Made by a program: the position numbers and the translations under genes. A stretch of 64,000 bases of DNA from Chitinophaga pinensis (GTDB lineage: Bacteria; Bacteroidota; Bacteroidia; UKL13-3): NCBI GenBank assembly GCA_945860865.1, contig CAMARW010000001.1:831456-895455 (forward strand). Reading direction: 5' to 3'. The notes below the pieces were generated by a model, which was not told the origin of the DNA, did not search any database, and saw only the letters and a list, made by a program, of their open reading frames with translations. Numbering within the stretch: position 1 is the stretch's first letter; every line of letters begins with the position of its first letter. Shown piece after piece: positions 63,701 to 64,000 of the stretch.

Positions 63701-64000
63701 CTATCTTCTTAGATGCAAATGGAACTGCAAGTATCACAGCGGCTATGGTAAACAATGGCTCAACAGATAATTGTGCTATTAGCAGTTTGGTATTGTCTAA
63801 AACTACTTTCGATTGTACCAATAGAGGAGCAAATACTGTAACCTTAACAGGAACCGATGTAAGTGGTAACTTTAGAACGGTAAATGCAACCATTACGGTT
63901 TCTGATACTACTAAACCAGTACTAGCCGTAAACAGCACCGTTAACTTGTTCTTGAACGCCAGTGGAAATGCTACTTTAACAACTGCCATGGTAAACAATG
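42778..64000 (+). CDS. Giant modular secreted adhesin-like protein (3' end outside window)
   Basis: One uninterrupted frame of 7,074 codons from the ATG at 42778 to the window end, with no stop. Domains in order: a long N-terminal lead (residues 1-40) then hydrophobic ILNWHALFLLFTLILACRPQ; an N-terminal beta domain; a fibronectin III-like domain (about residues 302-396, GVSSDGMFLQWNDNSRNETG); five large beta-solenoid-like modules each starting with a W..P..W....VP motif; a GEVED domain (3715-3838, IDYNQNGVFTDVGEQIHLGG); an Ig-like domain; 15 Ig-like repeats mixed with 8 PKD-like repeats; and at least 11 HYR-like repeats. Enzyme motifs were not seen. It is probably exported by T9SS and sorted by a C-terminal domain outside the window. 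Surface adhesion or a fibre is inferred. Confidence 0.93.
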   Translation, partial: MTHQNSRFSDVIFFPNVKGKSVKDLGKHRAGLPIKGILNWHALFLLFTLILACRPQAWSQANLVNYTFSTNNNGSLVLDLNANAVDMTTGTTTLVEGGRTAASSPVVNIGFDFYFMGTKMNQLGVNQAGIVQLGFSVPAPTSFYGSTANTLSPFGVSSAGGLITGMGPASNGKIHSKVIGSYPNRCLVLEFQNMRLSQNSTTTNLSNLSTWQLRLYERTGVVEYVYGNMFVDNLNGLGNFIVGFNTASAAVQKIIDITSHTEQVNPPSLTPFSFSRSSTGAITALSSSSNPNRRFYRFTPVSPISPSNLLLTGVSSDGMFLQWNDNSRNETGFDIYISDNGGTSFNWFTSVAANTNTLNTLNVAPLRAGTTYHWQVYARKESYSSVAASANATTLGGTTITATALGGFWSSTTTWVGGVVPTNLENVVIPVGSGVTLDNSNLNCRNLTVNGTLEYSEAVTATLIVNGNLIVNTGGSLTAGAGSLTSHALTVGGSTGLSMNEGNVTVNGNLDLNTSGGVSLTINGYLNGQLSGTGTMDFFSLTFTKGNSALHRDLNPTYELNSIFTIAPAVGSQNRFNVNVGTVKVNVGIAIFPYAGNQTAIGTSARLWINHPNAIISQNTPFTASNGGQCAISGELRIDAGTFTYGSGGNTDVIYAGGTSAALVINGGTLNCYAGLLWSNSNASSVMFTMTGGTINIDDANPLVASNTSFNQLAFGSLQTVLWTGGTIIIRNPIPVAGLITVSMPSGGSKVITGGTLQIGDASSAQTGGTFANNSGFGLNLGFPVWNLVLNNRVDAFPSRMARLTGASFVQNNLTIESNGYLFAGNATTGFNLSVRGNINIASGGKLRGAEPGNSTSFLGSIILDGFSGQQQVGGLGDLENIFGLQVANLSGVALNKNLTFTQVQLSFGNVSMGSGNVLTIGRAAAGHNPWVIVGSGLTNFDAGAFSSAPTFNVSAGNMHLQYIQSRNAIAMGVGNEVPAGSSLNLRRFLLNNPLGVTLSKSLIVDTLTMTSGDITLGANDLTLGTTVSTPGSYSYSAGNIITNSSGLFYRWFSNSGLPTAATNGIGHFPVGAPLTNRHVWLYFSSTTALSTGGLIGVQHDASTGTANLTQTPIEPNQWDTTSFQISTIASPNIVVASMVDYPLLVGDTVRLRSGGTLPTGLTANTNYFVVSVVGNTIQISATRGGTALAWTGTGTGIHRIWRHMVLHRRTNCNWNISSPSNTPVLAAGQNVSLRIQGSNVMQTINSLVDVTLSGPEGRTLAGFVGVGTGASPANPVANRLRVPTISALLSSFYMAAQNANYGSEVTTVTSVASGDWGNPSTWSTGLVPSSNQNVIVQSGHTIALSGGVQPYFANNLTINNGGILNASSDSLYIGPNGGGNRSFLVSGALNISGTATINVNGNMAILNGASFIMGGGFINIDGNNGTAGGSVLNNVDLFSIGHASLGTFSTGTVLVNGGTITIVDPHFLNTSTSIYSFAYRSASPSNVWAGNTLIIGGTTGLNKSGSIPGFNIGTYISSGRLMLGNLVINGQNIGNTINGARFCTTPTTSSSGFECINLTVNANSELRQPSTSSESITVAGNIVNNGLITTLQITTPSTFLTEGGIKLAMLSGTTEVASVFNQTISGTGNWSNQLSSVPSSWSNGVNYQVGDVITITQGTSASPIRLYVASISATGGIASWGVSDPGRDYTVLPVFPFTISGGSGTGASISTFAYLNRTAHISALVVGSQSGNSTQLPLVNPIEWDINNLVVERLSLVNGIVKLDENNFILGRTLNITAAPTLHAGLLAWATPSATALGGFINTTGSFRRVISSQSVTTVASPGTVTTSFPTTIAASGGSPSLGVFPLVAQSGFRHRYFTFAYSAIPTVTTPGIYAAQHFDSAGITNTAGFVETNIYNRVTKSDWVIAMPTAITYSGSATITARIQGNMSVLPSIIPTTSMCLSTGLVAPGLLSAGSGNTTAIQANRTSIPFAGLVNNWSICAPNTDLASVTAANGNWNTPATWLANAVPMSSENVIIQEGHTVTLNTTLPAAASCNNLTINTGGALNATGNTLTIGSLSNSLLDANGSLLIDGATLNVNGRMTVANVANSAFTFLSGTINIDGNDGNTLTSVTSGSTLCLIGTTGAVNVIGGNLNIIDPPIGSSGNAFQFSGGTSFVWPNLNLTFGNGSSTTQAAFNGTNLTTDFGFNISTLGVRIGSLNINSGNTLNRRVSNTGTLWVVNNITISSGSQLRNSSTLGLAGNLINNGEMINTGTLSFSLSGAINNVAQNVTGSGTFRNSIPSISGFSSGLSYNVGDVLQITPNGTSGSPIEYYVTSVSSGNVTGGFVSNFGTLTGTYDNTMAHNMTGGSGAGQTCSSVLSPVAVAMFTNLTVSNSNINGVNMSAVSGQVNAANNFNTVSATLTLGSSLIDFGTNNFAHGYRDPLTTAATSIIPGSASYVIGARVKTTGAVTRWVQANAAPTIPNAFTGLCPVGVNSDIRYLGFFWPLTSSVITGGYVSVVHTPTTGLNTVTAFTDGPLSINRITNGTWQVSTGGGLASTGAVSIRIYGYGLLAPPSPADISITLASAAAPGTYASGSGLVATQPQANRLLASQADLNNTFRIGANVTNLFERVTIASGNWNDPAIWDGGTTIPGANDNVKIKSGHTVALNTNSSIISLNVQNGATLNAPANDLNITASLTASGSVNLTGANVNIGGGTQSGILIPNNGLLNITNGVINLGPAGGGDRLVNHQTGATLTQTGGTFNINGNITFAGGTFNMSGGNMNIDPNSGVIATSLAPNLSVFNVVTTLGGTVNGGTITIVDPLLQNGTGFAFTSSASIANEWVGNTLRFGDGSSTQASGHAGGFQVNMLSTHVLGNVIINGGNTSRRFVNVGAISSAPSGNLSATNLTINAGSELRFMGVDAAGVALNISGNFENNGAMVGGASLNFRRGTGNLSALTQTLSGTGQFSTRSFRVTSVSVAGTGYTIGDTLTFTGGTAATQSQILVTGIDGLGGINNWVYFTNGVYSVLPTSPVTLTGGKGTGAIVNINPSTTATNGLAMLGRGNLLNVSFLNSNLTGVNWNIDGLRVINSITFSPTSGVVNRVNLGSNSLTLGDSTTTITGTLSWSAGGFTNTTGKFRRWMGTGNFPTTAATSNAGHFPFFNGNYLRHLFLYSSTASALSAGGIFEANHNFGTGLSPITQIVDNGYPINRQGNASWTVSTANASGAAPLAIASGINISLALRGDSLPNLVNTISDLRIMQATSVSGLHINGTGTAANPQAERAFSSLTELANTHYFAGHVSNFNPITPIFTIANGNWADPSIWNTNTVPTELNNVTISHSVSLAGGPSTFSAFSLALNAGGALNANSNTLSVFGSLTSNAGSSIRLNGATVSAATLSLTGSFEINSGTFNLNGGSLTGLTVNSDGAYKQTGGIVNVGIGNNFSRFLVSSSTTSRDTITGGSLNINGNMVITGPFVQTGGTITIDGNSGAANTSVATNNPLFHLNHNSLANGCLFNGGTIVIVDPHHQSLSPATLNNQSIYFQTQSAFSSFSGTHTFQLGDGISTTPGMASGFAVETFGAFSNNCPIQNLVVNGGNGTNRFGATSAGTTTSYGTYIKGNLTINAGSEFRHVNSVAVPFEVGGNIVNNGIFTNEGLSPLLLGSAGVFVPQSSQTISGTGVFRNLVPRGPSPYTLPPAVTNPINDEDVGNITITQGATTKLNNTTAVNSLSGTIGTAGSASVTGSYSDFTAYGPYSLNAGVLHGFSVSSVQTTGNFANAMAIWIDYNQNGVFTDVGEQIHLGGTVNGNHTQSGTFTVPITAISGNTRMRVFCNEGAITGPTMTVGYGEYEEYTVNIVGGTGLFQMPSANTRNITINNTVSGAVVTSTIDSLSVSGSLILTSGRLATTGKITMLNGSAISRTNGFVDGYLERYFATGANVAQTYFTGTGAQYSPITLTYPSVTTAGYAKWKSIGGDHPEIDLTCLNANASVNRHFDFGSNTVLPLTYNANFTYGAADNDAVVTPANYVAYRYTNSTWSASIAPFGTPSNTNFVLNGQTALGAFQIGNQPLGVTNTSLASQTGCTGSNGRIITNASGPGLNYQWLFKCSSCSTFVNLINGASYAGVDNDTLTIISSAASQEGQYFCNITTSCVPGAQTDTMTFTLNPALAGNTVSDNQTICTGSIPAAFTGSVPTGGNASYNYQWLRSTTNATSGFSVSFGTTSLQNYSYPLTLSQNLWLRRLVTSGQCRDTSSSVLVTVNPLISNNIITGAQQIITGSRADSINGSIPTGGNGSYSFAWISRISTSAFGAASGTNTNSVYYPGVLNDTSYYRRVVSAGVCPNDTSGIIEITVNPVIINNIISANQTICTGSVAAQLTGTIPAGGNGTFSYRWLSSTTSATAGFVFASGVNIGSSYNPGVRTATTWFKRIASSSGGADTSAAIEITVNPLISNNNISSSQDVITGTIPFSLNGSTPSGGNGTYIFQWEVSTSGPSTGFANASGAATGKDYIPGALSTDTWYRRSVSAGLCPANTSAAIKMNIVSAIANNTISGVQTVCIGTAPSALSGSTPSGASGIYTYQWISSIVGSDANYSQASGLTTGINYTPGVLTSTSWFKRIVFSANGTDTSAAVQITVNPIISNNTITGAQTLCSGSVPSNIIGSTPVGGNGTFTYLWESSTTSTSAGFTTASGINNLANYSSTGTLTVSTWYRRTVSAGVCAANVSSAIEKTVTNIISGNTISSAQTICTGSTPGVLTGSTPSGGNGPYNYVWEISTTSSGAGFSAASGTNNAINYSPGVLTTTTWYRRVTSSGDCAPVSSSAIQITVEPNISNNTISSAQTICTGSTPSALTGSVPAGGNESFSYLWEMSTTSATTGFTAASGTNNASGYTPTALTQTTWFRRVVSSGVCSNNNSTAIQITVNPLITANTIGSAQTICTGSTPAILIGSSPLGGNTTYSYTWESSTTSASAGFSAASGTNNTINYSPSVLTATTWFRRTVSAGVCQSVTTSAIEITVNPIISNNTISGTNEVCVGGTPSSITGSIATGGNGTVTYLWESSTTSASAGFSAAAGTNTGANYAPGALTTTTWFRRVVSAGVCPANNSSATQAVVNPFPTPVIAGPNSACANSIATYTIASNTGRTYVWNAVGGTITGGQGTASINVSWGSPGAGSLVVSDSVNVTGCKTTTAAYSVAILSNPNPVITGASSTCQNQIITYSIPFNSGSMCRWQVTNGTITSGAGTNSITVQWPNLGAGTLVVTDSILSGGCKTTTAPYAINTFANPTPSISGVTSICANNSATYSTPSNSGRSYAWVISGGTITSGVGTNSVTVLWGSAGAGTLLVTDSVNATGCKTTTAAYNVTINPYPTPVISGSATVCTGATASYSTPSNAGRSYLWTIAGGTINSGQGTASINITWGTSGAASLTVSDSVNATGCKTTTSNYAITITPAIANNSLSGVQTICSGSTPGTLTGSTPSGGNGPYTYVWESSTTSASAGFSAASGTNNQINYTAPSALTTTTWYRRVVGSGDCATITSAAIQVTVTPVISSNTVTGAQTICTGSAPTTLVGSTPLGGNGPLTYQWQSSTTSASTGYSNASGSSTSKDYSPSTLTQTTWYRRVVSSGDCALLTSTALEVTVNPVIASNTISAPSQVCVGTATANITGSVPTGGNISYTYLWESSTTSATAGFTAASGVNTGANFTPGILAQTTWFRRVVSAGICPSNTSSVSLATVNAYPTPSVSGLASICENNSTAYSTPSNAGRSYTWTVTGGTIATGQGTASITVNWSAAGAGSVVVKDSVNATGCATTTAAYAVTKNPYPSPVVSGSNTVCSFSSTNFSTPNNPGRTYKWAVTGGVIASGQGSNTVSINWAAPGMGSVRVTDSVNTTGCATTSSSFAVSINNSPSPVITGVSSICENNSANYSTPFNSGSAYIWSIVGGNITSGIGTNNITVNWTSAGTGILTVTDSILAGGCKTTTAPYNVAVNAYPTPSISGTTTACISTTHTYSIAANAGRTYNWTVVGGSILSGQGTASISVQWTSAGTGTLVAYDSVNATGCARSSSVYSVIVNPIISANTLTGNQTICTGSTPSGFIGSTPSGGNGTFTYLWESSTASSSSGFSAAAGVNNTINYNAGALITTTWYRRTVSAGVCASSISSAIAVVVNPVITNNAIGSAQTICHNTVPTALTGSSPIGGNSIFNYLWESSTVSGSSGFAPASGTNNAINYSPGSLPATIWFRRTASAGVCPANISTAVKITVQDTTLPTVITKNVTKYLDATGSASIAISDIDNGSTDNCGIASRVLSKTSFNCTNVNVNTVTLTVTDLIGNVNTAIAIVTILDTIKPIVLTKPYTAFLNASGNATINVGNVNNSSTDNCGIQSYALSKTSFNCTNVGQNNVTLTITDVNGNINSAVAVVTVTDSIKPTVNVTTGIVLYLNASANIPITTAMINNGSFDNCGIASMTVSPSTINCSHIGITPITLTVTDVNGNVNSNVSNVVVFDPIAPVARPKARITVYLNANGSALINPTMLDSASTDNCTITSRVISQATFNCSNLGNNTISYTVQDQSGNANAANVIINVLDTIKPLVVTQNINVNLNSSGSATITASQINNGSSDNCSISSLTLSKSTFSCVDLGANTITLAVVDANGNTAVGNATVTVTDNTNPVARPRNLTVYLNASGNASITAILADSASSDNCGVVTRTINTSSFTCNNVGNNTIGLTVTDAANNTNTTNFNVTVLDTIRPIVTAQNRAIFLDANGTASITAAMVNNGSTDNCAISSLVLSKTTFDCTNRGANTVTLTGTDASGNFRTVNATITVSDTTKPALAVNSTVNLYLNASGTATLTTAMVNNGSSDNCGISSLTLSKTAFTGSDIGNNLVTFTATDGSSNSRNTTVTVVVIDSVRPMAIAQNVTAFLNTSGTATVTAAQVNNGSTDNVGAPSLSLSATSFTCSNLGSNNVTLTATDGSGNFRTATAVVTVLDTIRPIVTAQNRAIFLDANGTASITAAMVNNGSTDNCAISSLVLSKTTFDCTNRGANTVTLTGTDVSGNFRTVNATITVSDTTKPVLAVNSTVNLFLNASGNATLTTAMVNN
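43972..53900 (+). repeat. Five large solenoid-like modules of the giant protein
   Basis: Modules begin with a tryptophan motif: FWSSTTTWVGGVVP (W codon 44002), DWGNPSTWSTGLVP (46726), NWNTPATWLANAVP (48769), NWNDPAIWDGGTTIP (50638) and NWADPSIWNTNTVP (52675). Each is followed by an 'NVxIxxGHTVxL' segment and then repeated NGG, NLTVN and ISG strands (LTVNGTLEY, LTINGYLNGQ, VNGGTLN). Spacing is 2724, 2043, 1869 and 2037 bases. The pattern suggests stacked parallel beta-helices. Sequence identity between modules is low outside the entry motif. Confidence 0.75.
55207..58050 (+). repeat. Ten Ig-like repeats (array A) in the giant protein
   Basis: Units of about 285 bases (95 residues), each opening with a motif like NNTISGAQTICTGSTPSALT and including (Y/F)xWExSTTSA-type and TTWYRRxVSxG(V/I)C-type strands. 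Unit starts lie near 55219, 55508, 55789, 56069, 56350, 56635, 56926, 57211, 57496 and 57778. The first few units have W-x-R-R in place of the commoner pattern. Confidence 0.8.
58051..59040 (+). repeat. Four PKD-like repeats (block 1) in the giant protein
   Basis: Units of about 250 bases (82 residues) with PxPVIxGxxxxCxN openings, such as PVITGASSTCQN and SISGVTSICANN, a SGRSY.W core, a GTITSG.GT strand and a closing DSVNATGCKTTTA. They follow the PKD-like type seen in Bacteroidota surface proteins. Confidence 0.75.
59071..59910 (+). repeat. Three Ig-like repeats (array B) in the giant protein
   Basis: Units start near 59071, 59356 and 59644. They have the same family pattern as array A. 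The first unit shares a 38-base identical stretch (59125-59162) with the unit of array A at 56977-57014, including the codons for GSTPSGGNGP. Confidence 0.8.
59911..60930 (+). repeat. Four PKD-like repeats (block 2) in the giant protein
   Basis: Four units of about 250 bases in the same order as block 1: openings YPTPSVSGLASICENN, SPVVSGSNTVCSF, SPVITGVSSICENN and TPSISGTTTACIST. The sequence between blocks mirrors the Ig-like then PKD-like order, pointing to a block duplication. Confidence 0.75.
60931..61494 (+). repeat. Two Ig-like repeats (array C) in the giant protein
   Basis: Units near 60940 (ANTLTGNQTICTGSTPSG) and 61220 (NNAIGSAQTICHNTVPTAL). They close the Ig-like part and lead directly into the HYR-like repeats with VQDTTLPTVITKNV. 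Confidence 0.75.
61495..64000 (+). repeat. At least eleven HYR-like repeats in the giant protein
   Basis: Units of 240 or 243 bases (about 80 residues), each opening with DT(I/T)KP, then a hydrophobic strand FLDANGTASIT or similar, the motif NNGSTDNCG, SKTTFDCTN and a closing VTLTVTD.NGN. Unit starts lie near 61495, 61738, 61978, 62218, 62461, 62701, 62941, 63181, 63424, 63664 and 63904. Unit 11 is cut by the window end. A 723-base higher-order repeat (three units) begins at 62938 and again at 63661. Confidence 0.85.

Noticed and set aside
63504..63998. Minus-strand open frame of 164 codons at the window end
   Set aside because: A near copy of the frame at 62415-63404, again the reverse of the repeats.
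42778..64000. Giant frame as an assembly artefact or pseudogene
   Set aside because: Over 21 kb without a stop, with coherent domain order and mostly silent changes between units, argues for a working gene; only the copy number of repeats is uncertain.

Overview
The window reads as chromosomal DNA of a low-GC member of the Bacteroidota. The evidence is the order of the ribosomal cluster (fusA-rpsJ-...-rplQ with no tuf, adk or map inside it), TTTG-N19-TAnnTTTG type promoters, secreted proteins ending in type IX secretion (T9SS) type A sorting domains, the long three-domain form of IspG, and several beta-barrel and DUF families typical of that phylum. No tRNA, rRNA, CRISPR array, insertion sequence or prophage was seen. 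The genus cannot be named from the sequence.

Layout. 1-15149: the str/S10/spc/alpha ribosomal cluster, starting inside fusA and running through 27 ribosomal protein genes plus secY, infA and rpoA, all on the + strand, closed by a perfect terminator after rplQ. Two internal promoters (before rpsH and before infA) probably split it into separately started units. 15176-19301: an ECF sigma factor, a putative membrane anti-sigma factor and a DUF2807/beta-barrel protein in one operon, then a T9SS cargo protein. 19348-23593 (minus strand): another T9SS cargo protein, ispG and a short-chain dehydrogenase. 23671-25206: an MlaE/MlaF-like lipid ABC transporter pair. 25322-28379: a compact operon of three small lipoproteins with haem c motifs, a DUF5777 beta-barrel and a YceI protein, which may form a redox system at the outer membrane. 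28486-30090: recA and a short ssb. 30309-35006: two large divergent secreted proteins. 35003-41474: housekeeping genes (a stand-alone HsdR-N domain protein, nucleoside transporter, bifunctional nuclease, beta-barrel protein, etfAB, TPR protein, methylmalonyl-CoA epimerase, phosphopantetheinyl transferase). 41515-42432: a WD40 protein.

The last third (42778 to the window end) is one uninterrupted reading frame of at least 7,074 codons that leaves the window without a stop. It encodes a giant secreted modular protein: an unusually long signal-peptide region, an N-terminal beta domain, a fibronectin type III-like domain, five large solenoid-like modules of about 1.9-2.7 kb, a GEVED domain, about 15 Ig-like repeats interleaved with 8 PKD-like repeats, and at least 11 HYR-like repeats of about 80 residues. 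It is most likely a giant adhesin or surface fibre. Many open frames on the opposite strand here are by-products of its repetitive composition.

A second pattern is a set of three intergenic arrays of 7-bp tandem repeats (19308, 25214, 37404); two of them share the heptamer TTCGAAA. They resemble in form the heptanucleotide repeats described in cyanobacteria.
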